From: Galerina marginata
Taxonomy: Eukaryota > Basidiomycota > Agaricomycetes > Agaricales > Galerinaceae
NCBI GenBank assembly: GCA_023014335.1
Contig: JAECYW010000006.1
Coordinates: forward strand, 1,922,001 to 1,986,000
Direction of reading: 5' to 3'
DNA: 64,000 nt
Shown: piece by piece, positions 45,001 to 54,939 of the stretch
How the letters are laid out: each line of letters begins with the position of its first letter
Position numbering within the stretch: position 1 is the first letter of the stretch
Made by a program: the position numbers and the translations under genes
The notes under the pieces: generated by a model
What the model saw: only the letters and a program-made list of their open reading frames with translations
Databases searched by the model: none
What the model was told of the DNA's origin: nothing

Positions 45001-47467
45001 TCAGGCCTTGAAAGGCGGTTTGAAAGGACGAAGAGGTAGGCCATTCAACTTGTAAGGCTGATGTTCGTTCATGTTGGTTTTCCTGCGACCGCTGCTTTGA
45101 GTTTGACGGCGGCGAGGAGCCTGGAGAGTGACCGGAACGCGGTGTGGAAGGGAAAAATAAGGAATAGCCGGAGGAGAGGGAGGCGTACTTTTTAATTGAG
45201 GAGATATGTTTAAACCTTTTGGAACGAAAGGTAATGCGTGAGGAGTGAGAGAGGATCTGAATGGCGTTATGGGCTGTAGGGACAAAATAAGCTATCGTCT
45301 ATGGTCTCGAAACAAAAGAAGGATGGTTCACTGACAGTATCGTCGCTAAGGCTTGCGTCGACTATCATTGACATCTCGTCGACTCTGGTTGAATGATCTT
45401 TGACTTCTCCCTTCAGTTGTTCCAGCACGGCGCGCAATTCCAAGATGTGAGCATCGGAGCAGGATTCTGAAGATTCCGAAGATGACTGTGAATGGTAAGA
45501 GTTAGCTGATTCATAAGATCGTGAAAGGACGCATATCATCACCGTTTCTTCCTCGACGCGTTCGAGACGTACACGTTCTCCCTTCTTAAAAACGGGGATT
45601 GCAGAACTGTCCATTTTCCTGGTGTTATGAACTGGCTCCCTCGATTTCTCAGCTGGGACTTGACCGGGGTAGGAAGGTTCAGACAAGACTTCGGGGGTGA
45701 TGGCGCGAGTCTCGTACGTGATGAGCACGCTCTCATGCCTCGGGAACAAGGCAACGGAATCGGAGCTGGCGAAACCGACTTCGGCTCCTTTTGGTTTGCC
45801 AGCGCACGCGACGGAGATGTCGGCAACAGCAGGGAGACCCCCTTCGGCGGAGACAAAGGAAGCACATGAGGTTGAGGTGGAAAAGGAATCGTCGTAAGCA
45901 TTGAGCAGCGTTTTCTGGTAGCAGTCGTTAAGATCATGCAGGAAGTCTTTCAACTAGACTCAAGCGGTAAGCAAATTGAGAAAAGGGGGAGGGAAATAAT
46001 GGCGTACGTCGTGGGTGCTGCCCCATTCCGAGACTGCCATAAACGCCTTGTCTGAATCATCGGCTTCAGTGAAAGTTCGTGGTCTCGTCACCGATGTTCA
46101 ATTCTTTCTGTTTTCCTTTTAGTGCAGCGGGGATGCGGGGCTGGTTGTCCTGGTAGTCTTCGTCAGACAGAGATGTGCGAGAGACAACACAAATTACACA
46201 CCTCGCTCTCGCTCTCGGAGATATTCCCATCCGCAGTAAATTCATCGTAGGGCTAGATTATTTTGTAAGAGAACTGATCACAATTAATGCTGGAATCCTT
46301 AGGGCTGACCTGAATAAAACAGAAGAACTCGGTGGCAGGCGTTGGAGATGACCCCTCGTTTTTGATCTTGACACCGGACAAGGCGTCTTCAACGATGGTA
46401 TCGTCACTGTCCTTGTCGCTATCACTGTCCTTGTCGCTGCTGCTGTCCGTGTCGCTGCATTTGTCGGCAGTGATTTCGCTTGTATCGCTCTTGATGTAAA
46501 GGTTGTGGAAGACCTTGATGTCGGGGCCTTGAGCAATCGCGTCGAACTTCTCGCAGACGGTATAGAGAGAGGAGAAAGCCAAGGTGATAGAAATTGCGAC
46601 GAAACCGAGAAAGAATACCAAGAAGACTCGCCCCAACTCGTTGTCGTCGACTCTTTCGCCAAGGTCGCCGTCGACAGTTCCTTTATGAATGACCGCGCTG
46701 CCCTGTCCAACCTGGTCGAGTGTCTCATGGATGGTGTAGACGGAGCAGAATGCCAAGGCCATAGAGGCCACGATCAGACCCAAACAAAAGACCTGGAGAA
46801 TCCGCCTCGAGAAGTACGCGGCCACGTGCGAAGATTTTTGCAACTTGTCTAGCAGACCTAGGCAGGGCGAGTAAACCTTTGAAACCGTCCTGATAGCACA
46901 GGCGACGACGCGGTCCGGTAACACTTCAACAAACTTTGCAGTGGACCTAACGTAGCTATTGCTCAGAGCGGAATGCAGACCGGCCTCGACAGAAGTATCC
47001 ACCAACGCAGAGCGGGCCTTGAGCTTGCAGAAGACCTTTCCAGGGGTGGTTGTAGGCGTCCCAGTGGGGTTTTCAATGTCAAGAGACGTGACGGCGTTCT
47101 CGAGGAACGAGTGGAATTTATCGAGGAGGTGGTCGTACGCGGCGTCAAACGTATCCTGGGCACGCTCGCCAAGCATCGGAAGAGTCCGTTCGATCGCTCC
47201 ACGGACGCCATGGTGGCGCATGAAGAGGACAGACGACATGCTCTCAACCGCCGCGCACAGGATGGCAGTCTCGAAACGTCCATGGTGGTCGATGAGCTCA
47301 GAGATAGGCGTGCGGTTGTACTTTGGCGAGGTGGCGTCGGTGCACTCCTGGGTAACGCGAGACGCCTCCTCCAGTCGTTCGGAGAGTAGGTCCAAGGCGG
47401 GTCTGGCGATGTCGATGCCACAAGCGATCCAGGATCTAAGGGAGATCCTCGGCAAATTGAGAGGCAT
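45001..47467 (-). CDS. Unrecognised two-TM protein with acidic middle region, one +1 frameshift (746 aa)
   Basis: Five exons: 47467-46310, 46252-46202, 46149-46008, 45953-45336 and 45273-45001; phases agree if one base is dropped in exon 3. The N-terminal ~220 residues are helical and soluble-looking. Two membrane spans follow (ILQVFCLGLIVASMALAFCS and VFLVFFLGFVAISITLAFSS), related to each other and each followed by a YT(I/V)xE(K/T) helix, suggesting an internal duplication. Then come an acidic Ser/Asp tract (SDTDSSSDKDSDSDKDSDD), a linker ESESEDNQPRIPAALKGKQK and a C-terminal half with a coiled stretch (LELRAVLEQLKGEVKDHS) and a Pro/Arg-rich end. In exon 3, AACTTTCACTGAAGCC needs one base removed to reach EADDSDKAFMAVSEWG. 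I do not recognise the family; the function is unknown. An alternative end skips the last intron and stops at 45267. Confidence 0.7.
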
Positions 47468-48071
47468 CCTTGGCGGTAGAGCTCTGGGAAGTGATTAAGC
47501 TGGTGAGGTAGTTGCTGCTGGCTTGAACGTGAGTCGACCTGACGAAGGTGGCTGGGACCTAGGATGGGCTTTATATGGGCACAATGGTGGTGGCTGACTG
47601 TTGGTCCAGACGGACTGGCGCTGATTCTGGAAAATCTAAACATGATCGATGGTGCAGCAAACAGTCAGTCCAAGTTGAAATGACCGGCATACGTTGTCTA
47701 AACAGCATTTCGTCAACCCATTTATGCCAGAATAGATTTCACATTACCCTTTTCAAATGTCTCCCAGGGATGAGAGTGGGAGATTTGTAGCTGGCAAAGA
47801 CCGTCGGGAGCTGCTACACCTCAGCGACCAACAGGGAGGTTGACTTGGCGAAAGGAAGATATTCCTAAAATTGGCAGACGGAAAGAGACTTTTCGTGCTG
47901 AGAAACACGCGTAGATCTAAACCACATTGTACGCAATACCACGGATGTCTTGATGCTATTGACCAAAAGTTCACTTCAACAACACCCTATTACAACGCTT
48001 CGTCCATCGTAAATTTACAAAAAATTGAATTATTGTACTTCAAAATGCATTCACACCTTTACATCGAGTCT
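47468..48071. other. Intergenic, no gene seen
   Basis: Promoter of the two-TM gene and 3' flank of the SnoaL-like gene. No supported features. Confidence 0.5.
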
Positions 48072-48863
48072 TTAATCTTCTTTATCGTACAGGCCGGCTT
48101 CGCTTGGAGCATGGGATGGTGTTGCTTGGTCCCCCGATGGGCGCCAATATCCAAAAGTATTGGCACTGCGAGCCAACAAATTTGACACCACACCACCCAC
48201 AGTCAGTCCAATCCGGACGAATGGGGCGGAAATGGGTAGAAGTAAGCCCGCAAAATCCTGAAGATGCCATGAAGGTTATGAACGAGGAAGCAAAGAGTAC
48301 AATTGCAGACGTGCCTCTGGGTGGTAAAAATCTTCTTGTTCTGCAATATAATATAAGCCATTTTTCTTCCGCAGAGTCAGTCGGCTGATCAGTCTGCAAA
48401 AGGTCAAAAATACTGTAAATCTCAAATGATAAGGTTTGCATACCGCGCTGGAGCAGGTTTGATAGGCAAGAAGAATAATTTAAACCACTGTACTGATTCC
48501 AGGTAGAGAATGTTCTGCTTCGGATCGAATACTGACGATATGTCCCATCATCGACGTGTCTATGTGTATCAGAGAAAGCCGTACCAACGCTCTCGGTCCG
48601 GATATCTATCTTGGGTGATATGACTCGATACCATCTTATATCCAAAAGATTAGCTTCATTTTTCAAGAGAAATAGGTGACATACTGGTATATACCCAAAA
48701 CGGCCTCTCTTGAATTAGGTCCTGGCTTAACCGAACACACAGGATGTCTGAAACCAACGTCGGAGGTCATGTACTGTTCTATGACCGACTTTTGCACATC
48801 GGGAGAGTCAGTAGCTGCCATCTGGTAGACAACCGAGGTTATTTCTTTGGCTGGGTCTTCCAT
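48072..48863 (-). CDS. SnoaL/NTF2-like conserved fungal protein (193 aa)
   Basis: Five exons: 48863-48685, 48634-48585, 48531-48444, 48393-48315 and 48257-48072; total 582 nt in phase. Sequence in order: EDPAKEITSVVYQMAATDSP, VIEQYMTSDVGFRHPVCSV, AVLGIYQWYRVISPKIDI, ESVVFDPKQNILYLESVQWF, LPIKPAPARLISRLTLRKKN, GLYYIAEQEDFYHPEDF, LLLPISAPFVRIGLTVGGVV and SNLLARSANTFGYWRPSG. This matches a widespread family of fungal proteins with a SnoaL-like (NTF2) fold and a C-terminal membrane-leaning helix; no enzyme activity is established. Intron 4 starts with GC (GAG|GCACGT) and ends in TTCAG, and must be removed to give YHPEDF, so it is a GC-AG intron. Confidence 0.82.
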
Positions 48864-49401
48864 GTTGTTATACGATGATGCTGGTCAAGCTCGAGATCAA
48901 CCTTCACAATGATTCACATGCGGTAATGACGTCGGTCTGTTGGCAACAGCGTGAGAAACAAATAAAGCATTACATTCGGACCGGCTGCCGAGAGTAACTT
49001 CTGAGTGCATTTTCGGCTGATTTTCGGTCACTGTCCATACTTATTATTTAGGCGGTTTCAATGTAAATTTGAGCCTTCTAGCAAGTTCCAATGACAGACT
49101 ACATGTATGTTATCACTGAGTATTAGTTGGGTTCAGAGATTAATATTTGATAAGTACTTAAGTACCATCGCCGATTCGCCTTTGACACACATCTTAGTAG
49201 GCTCGTACCTATGGTTTTGAAGAAGATGTGGTGTTCTTCTGTGGTATATAATTAGGAAATACAACTCCAATCTGGGGAGTTCACAGGTAGCAAAAGATGG
49301 TTTATTCGTGGTTACAGAGCGTATTTCATACAGCAAACACCAGCCGGGAAGCATTATGACCAGCTTCCAACTCATTCTCCATCAACGGGGACGAACGGGA
49401 T
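48864..49401. other. Intergenic, no gene seen
   Basis: Short promoter of the SnoaL-like gene and 3' flank of hydrophobin C. No supported features. Confidence 0.5.
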
Positions 49402-49858
49402 TTAAAGGGTGATATCGACTGGGGTGCAAGCCAATGGCGACGATTCCGTCTGTAAAAAATTGGTGAGTATCGTGTACATAACAAGGACGGCTCTCGGGAA
49501 AGGAAAAAACTGTAACGACTGCTTACGGAAAGAGTTGTTGGTGCAGCAGACCGGTTGGGCAGAGCTATCAACGCGATGATCAATAAAGTTCAATTGAAGG
49601 TGAATTGCATAGTCGTACCAAGAGCTAGCTCCGGCACCAATGACGGTGATTGGGCTGCAGGTGGCACCAATGAGAACGGTGATATCCTGGACAACGACGC
49701 CAACGAGTGCGAGAAGGCTCGAGATGGCACTGCTGGTGGAAGTGCCTGTGTCTTGGCAGCACTGGAGGTCGTCGGTGTTGCACTGACTCGCCGGTATTTC
49801 TGTGGCAGCAGCAAGGGTGGCAGCCAATGGCGAGGGTAGCGAGAACTTTGAATTGCAT
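49402..49858 (-). pseudogene. Hydrophobin C, class I type, with two +1 frameshifts
   Basis: Three exons: 49858-49619, 49564-49527 and 49449-49402. It starts MQFKVLATLA; after a one-base shift near 49827 the frame gives LAATLAAATEIPASQCNTDD, LQCCQDTGTS, VVVQDITVLIGATCSPITVI, the intron-split fifth Cys, AQPVCCTNNSF and, after a second one-base shift near 49430, CTPVDITL. All eight cysteines are present once both extra bases are ignored (107 aa). It lacks the first intron of copies A and B; exon 2 has the same 38-nt length as their exon 3. Without correction the signal peptide runs into a non-hydrophobin frame. It may be dead or carry sequence errors. A TATAAAA at 49932-49926 lies about 70 nt upstream of the ATG. 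Confidence 0.85.
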
Positions 49859-49859
49859 G

Positions 49860-51019
49860 TTTGAGTTGATTTACTGAACTGAAGAGGTTGTTCGAGTGAG
49901 GAATTGGACGAGATTTACTGGTGGCTTTTATACATGTTCTGGCAAACGTTTGAAACATATTTTTCGGTGCTGCTTGCCGCCTATCCGTGTTCTTCCGTGT
50001 TATCTGACTGAGCGCGTAACATTCGAGTAAGTGGTAGAACAAAAGATATCAGGAAATGCAGCTCATTCCCATGTCGAAGTGGAGTAGAAGCAACTCGGTT
50101 GAACATCAGTATGTCGTTGAAGGAGCGAATAAGTCGGTGGTGGTGGTGGTGCATAGGCTGAAGCAGGCAAGGAAGTTGGCAGGTGTAAGATAATGTGGGT
50201 GAACATTACGATATGTTAGCAAACCTCAACGGCATTCTTCGATCGACAGAGCGCATAGTATTTGGTTTCACGTAGATACGAGGACAGCGTGGCAGCCAGG
50301 TTGTTGAACAATGAACTAGGTTGAACTCCGTAGGTTATCCGTAGGTCGAAGTCCGCTCAGATACACAGTTCACAGTCAAAAATGTTAGCGTCCATGGCGG
50401 TTCTTGGAAACTCCCACTTGGAGCTTGAAAAATCAAGGTTTCCAGTTTTGCCGAGAACCATTGTTAGAACTTGAGCCCCAAAAATTGGCTAGAGGGCGTA
50501 GCTAAATCAGCAGACGCCAGAAGCTTATAGGTTCTGCCTAGGTTGCAATAGCCTTTTTGCACAACGCAGTTGGACCGTGATTGTGTCCTAATTGCCTTTT
50601 CGGGCAGTGAGAGCACAACTCCGACCCGTCACCCGACCGCCGATGCCAATGAACAACATACATAACACTGACGATAACTTCCACTTCTTTATGACGAGTC
50701 ATAATCGATGAATGGTCAACGGTACGACAAACCCAATTGCGACTCGCTTCTTCATGAAACTTTACGGCACAAACTGAGGGGCCTGTTTGACCACTGTCTA
50801 CCCTCTTTATGTGGACGGTTTACGAGATTTTACGCGCCTTTCGCTTCCCGAGCTTGAACACATGTTTCTATCAGGTCTTATACCAACACTATATGGACTG
50901 TTCAAATCATGAATACCACTACGCATATATGCCGTATTCTCTGACCAACTGTTCCGGGAAAAAATTCCTGCCTGCTTCGCTTCTTTTCTCGGGATGTCTC
51001 GAAATCAACCTACCTCGCG
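49860..51019. other. Intergenic between hydrophobin C and RRP45
   Basis: No gene supported. A GGT/GTG trinucleotide run lies near 50137-50151. An isolated 72-codon plus-strand ORF at 50809 is not compelling. Confidence 0.5.
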
Positions 51020-52135
51020 CTACCTAACTTCAACCTTTCGCCCTAGCCAGTCTTCCTGTAGTCTCGCTTCCACCAACTTATGAGTCTCTTTAGCTTTTGT
51101 GACTGCAACCTCCACTAGCTTTATAATTTCATCGGTTTCGAGAGGTACTCCTCCCAATTTTTGTAAAACGCATATTTCTTTTTGGGCGTTGAGAGCTATC
51201 GATACTAGTCCTGCGCTGAGACGTTGTTCGAGCTGTGAAGGATCCAAAATGGGGGGTGTCGCGACGTCGGGAAAGAAAGCAAATGTAAAGCAGAACGGCG
51301 TGTGGTGGATTGCGAGAGGGACTGGAGCACGTTCAGTGGGTAAATGCTGGACGTATGGAATGGAAATGGTTAATAGGTTATTCCCTAAACAAGAATATAA
51401 ATAAGGGGAGGATGCAGACCACTGTAACTTCATCTCCGATAACCTCGACATCTGGTCTTCGAAAGTGTTTCAGCGCAACGATACCGGCTAGACATGCGCA
51501 ATCGAGGAGGTTCCCTGCATCGGCAAGGAAGTGGAGAGTCAATCGGATATGCCAGACCTAGTTCGGAGATGATTTCATGAGAACGATTCAAGCAAGCAGA
51601 AAAATGATTCTCACTCTCTGGCCCGCCAAAATACACAGAGATTCCTTATCGAGAGCATCGCTTCTTCTCAAAACTTTGTCGAGCATACGCGTTATAGTGA
51701 CTTCCTCGTCTGACGGTCTGAATATTTTTTATCCTCATTTCAAAAAAAGTCATGGAGAAGACTCCAGGTGGTCACCTACCTACCGGCCTGGTTCGTAATC
51801 ACTAGACGCCATGGGTGAGATTTCTGAGTGAATCGTGATGGACCCTTCGAACGGTCGTTCGGGTTGTGGTTTGACCATCTTGGCCTCTACTTGGGCCAGA
51901 ACGCTATGAACCCGAAATGGAACAAACTCGTCATTACATAGGGTTCGCGTTTATGATGTTGTTCTGCGACATACCGAGTTTTTCCTAGTGCACACTCTAC
52001 CCATCCAAGATCAGGACCAAAGGTCAGAATTGGAGTGCGCATTTGAAGTGGGAGACGTCCATCGAGTCGTTGGGACTCCTTTAAGGCACTGAAGAGGAAC
52101 TCTTTTTCGGGTATTGAGGGCGATGGAGGCCTCAT
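51020..52135 (-). CDS. RRP45: RRP45, RNase PH-like core subunit of the RNA exosome (282 aa)
   Basis: Five exons: 52135-51975, 51903-51784, 51717-51615, 51557-51420 and 51346-51020; 849 nt, in phase, no frameshift. The protein starts SIPEKEFLFSALKESQRLDG, then FGPDLGWVECALGKTRVLAQ, VEAKMVKPQPERPFEGSIT, DEEVTITRMLDKVLRRSDA, ESLCILAGQRVWHIRLTLHF, ADAGNLLDCACLAGIVALKH, FRRPDVEVIGDEVTV, ERAPVPLAIHHTPFCFTFAF and LDPSQLEQRLSAGLVSIALN. This is the RRP45/EXOSC9 order; the subunit is part of the catalytically inert six-member ring of the exosome in nucleus and cytoplasm. The fourth intron uses a weak donor (GTG|GTCTGC), chosen because it retains VTVH. It is divergently paired with TRM112. Confidence 0.93.
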
Positions 52136-52255
52136 GATGACTTGGGAAAATGAGAAGAGACGCGGCTTGTTGAAGAGCGCTCGCAAATTAGAACAGCTTA
52201 CATAACCTAGCTCCTGGTTTGACCTTTGACCACAACTTTTCCTCCTCCAAAGAAG
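52136..52255. promoter_or_regulatory. 120-bp bidirectional promoter between RRP45 and TRM112
   Basis: Only 120 nt separate the two ATGs, which point away from each other, so both promoters and 5' leaders must lie here. No TATA box is evident. The polypyrimidine stretch CAACTTTTCCTCCTCCAAAG directly precedes the TRM112 start. Confidence 0.7.
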
Positions 52256-52779
52256 ATGGTTCGCCTGATCACACACAACCTGCTGGCCTGCCATGCGAAG
52301 GACTGCAACACGAATAACTTTCCCCTAGAATTTAAGGAAGTTCAACTGGAGATCAGAGAGGCTGATTTCAACCCCGATTTTTTGAGAGGGTTCATGCCAA
52401 AGATCGAGTGGAAGGCCTTGGTGGATACCGCCATACAGGTAGGAAGATCTTGTCCTTCCGCAATATGCGGTGCTAAAGGATGAAATTTTAAGCTGGGTAA
52501 CACATCACTACCTATGGAACAACCGGAGATGCTCGACGATGAGTTTCTAAAGAACCTTCACCACGTCCTCCTCGAGGTGAATATTTACTGTTCTCCAGAC
52601 ACATTATGTTGATTATTATGATAGATTCATGTAGAGGAGGGTTCGATGACCTGTCCAAACTGTAAACATATTTACCCGATTTCGAATGGGATCCCAAACA
52701 TGGTGTGTTGCCACTTCTTCCTGGTCGGACAATGCTGATTTCAGATCTACAGCTTTTAGCGGAGCACGAGATAGGTTAA
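52256..52779 (+). CDS. TRM112: TRM112, activator subunit of tRNA/rRNA/eRF1 methyltransferases (123 aa)
   Basis: Four exons: 52256-52438, 52493-52576, 52625-52702 and 52753-52779. MVRLITHNLLACHAKDC is the classic Trm112 start with the first zinc-ligand cysteines; then FPLEFKEVQLEIREADFNP, DFLRGFMPKIEWKALVD, LHHVLLEIHVEEGSMTCPNC with the second Cys pair, HIYPISNGIPNM and the end LLAEHEIG. Trm112 is a small zinc-binding partner that stabilises Trm9, Trm11, Mtq2 and Bud23, linking tRNA, release-factor and 18S rRNA methylation. The last exon encodes only eight residues. Complete and undamaged. Confidence 0.95.
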
Positions 52780-53024
52780 AATCCTCGCTGTGCAGAAATA
52801 ATTGAATTATTTGATGGATGGGATGGGATTGGCAATCTTGTGGCAATTAAGCTTATACGCGATTGGTTTACAAGGCTTATGTATCAAGACAAAGTATTTA
52901 TCCACAATCATATTCAGTCGAAGAAGCTAATGAATCGATATTTGCCAGATTATATGTCCGTAACTATCAATGCAAGCGGTCCTTCACATGATGTATTTCT
53001 TCACTTTGTTCTGTTGTTCGTCAC

Positions 53025-54888
53025 TCAGGCAGTGGCGGCAATGGTCTCTTTCAATCCCTTCAAGGATGGAGAGAAGAAGTATTCTCCACCCCGAGGGATA
53101 ATGAATGTGGGCATCCCCAAAACAGTCTGCTCTGCGTTCGGGTCAAGTCCGGACATCGCACGGGTTCCTTGACCAATAAGTGGGTCCAATCTAACGAAAA
53201 GTTCGCTATCAGCTTTCATTTCTCTTCACTAAGGCGAAATTCAACACGAACCCAGGGTCCTCTGGTTGGGTTTCGAATGGAGGGAACTTGTCATTATTCG
53301 CCCACGCTACAATTTTAGATCAGCATTCAACCACACTATGAGGTAGACTCGAATAACTGACATTGCTGGAGGAACTGGAAGCCATTCGTGATGTTGCTCT
53401 GGTAGCAGGTGAATAGCAAACCTCTGCTGTGCTGCGTCTTTCCGGAAGTATTCTCGTCCTTGGTTAATTCTGGTCCGAATTGAACTCCTCTGCGCATGAT
53501 GCGTCTGCCTTCAACTGGAATGGGTGGGATGGGGGAAGGAGGCACTTCAAGGTCGTTCCTTGGGTTAGTCTTTCGGACATGGGCGGCGAATGGGCAGCGG
53601 AGCTGAGAGTTGATCTCTCCAGCGAAAGCGAAGTCGTTGTTTCTACAAGCAGAAGACAGTCGGCTCTATGGGACGATTCTGGCCGATATTTGGGCACATA
53701 CCTTGTTGGATCAACCCCAAGAGCAGGGTCATCTTGGAAAGGCGCGATATCAATCGGAGCACCTGCGTGTCGGCTTCAAATCAGAACCATAAATTATTGA
53801 AAAAGGAAAAGGTTACCCACCACTCTTCCAGCGTCCGACCATTCTTGCCCCAAGCAGATCACTGCCTTCTTCTGGGGTTAAAACCTTCCCGTTTCCATCC
53901 TTGGCGATGGGATGAGCCTTCAAGAATTCGTTGAATTCTGGCACTTGTTGGAAGAGCCAACGGAAAACAAGGAAACTGCCGTCGGTAGCCCAAGGTGCCC
54001 TAGTGATGGGGTCTCCCGGATTACCAGGATGACCTGTAAGAACCACTCCTGGGTCAACTGTTTTCGGGCCCGGGTTGATGACCGTGTCGAACCCATTAAC
54101 AACAGGGTTGGAGATTCCATCCAAAAAGCCGAAGCTATTGGAACAAGATGAGTATATCTATTCGAAGGAACTCAAGTAATGCCTTACTGTTCATGACCAG
54201 ATTCGTCCCCTGGTCGTACATCGCCTACGATGCTAATCACTTCTTTGATGGATGCCAATGGAGTTGGGATTCCGAAAAGCAGTTCGATCTCGAGTTTCTT
54301 CTTCTCGATCGAGAGGTGGGAGTCTCCGGAAATGATGATCAACCCATGAATATCTTGGAGGAAATGGCTATCCCAGTCGGGGTTTCCGTCGCTCTTCACG
54401 GGGTCTCCAAGGTTCGTTACTGCATCTTTCTGCTGACCGAGCTGGAAAGGGTCGTCTGCGCCATTCGGAGCCAGGGTACTATCATCAATTCCGAGCTGCA
54501 TCAAGAGCCTGGTGAGCAACTCGGATACCTGCCGGTAAACTTCCACTAACCTTAACAAATCCTTTGTGAGAAAAGGCAATGTTCACACCGACTATCGGAA
54601 GGAGGCCAGGGAGTTTCTTCTTCTTGTGGTCAGCAATGTCATCGCGGTCCTTTAATACTTCGGCGACGGTTTTCACGAGTGGGACGAATTTCTTGAGGTC
54701 CGATCTGAATTTTTGGACATTGACGACGTTGAAAAATACGTAGACTTGGGTCTTCTTTGGGAGACCGCTCCTGCAAAGGTCAAAGTAAACGAAGATAAGC
54801 GAGGCATCGTTTAAAATTGAAGAAACACCCACAGGATATCTCCCTGAATGTTGTTGAGATCAAGAGGAGGTGCAGGTGTGGAAGTCAT
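53025..54888 (-). CDS. DyP-type heme peroxidase (486 aa)
   Basis: Eight exons: 54888-54833, 54770-54551, 54495-54188, 54134-53821, 53762-53702, 53642-53362, 53306-53252 and 53190-53025; 1461 nt without frameshift. Starts with LDLNNIQGDILSGLPKKTQV. The distal site GXXDG is present as HFGFLDGIS (about residue 195), the proximal heme histidine lies in CPFAAHVRKTNPRNDL, and the conserved arginine in RRIMRRGVQFGPE; the end has LDPLIGQ and MPTFIIPRGGEYFFSPS. DyP peroxidases use H2O2 to oxidise dyes, phenols and lignin-like aromatics. No clear signal peptide: the N terminus MTSTPAPPLDLNN is hydrophilic, so it may be intracellular or leave by another route. Confidence 0.94.
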
Positions 54889-54930
54889 GATGGGCTATAA
54901 ACTGGGTTCTGAACGTTACCTTCTTTCCAG

Positions 54931-54937
54931 TTTTATA
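54931..54937 (-). promoter_or_regulatory. TATA box of the DyP peroxidase gene
   Basis: TATAAAA on the minus strand 43 nt upstream of the ATG at 54888; spacing fits a short fungal 5' leader. Confidence 0.55.
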
Positions 54938-54939
54938 CT

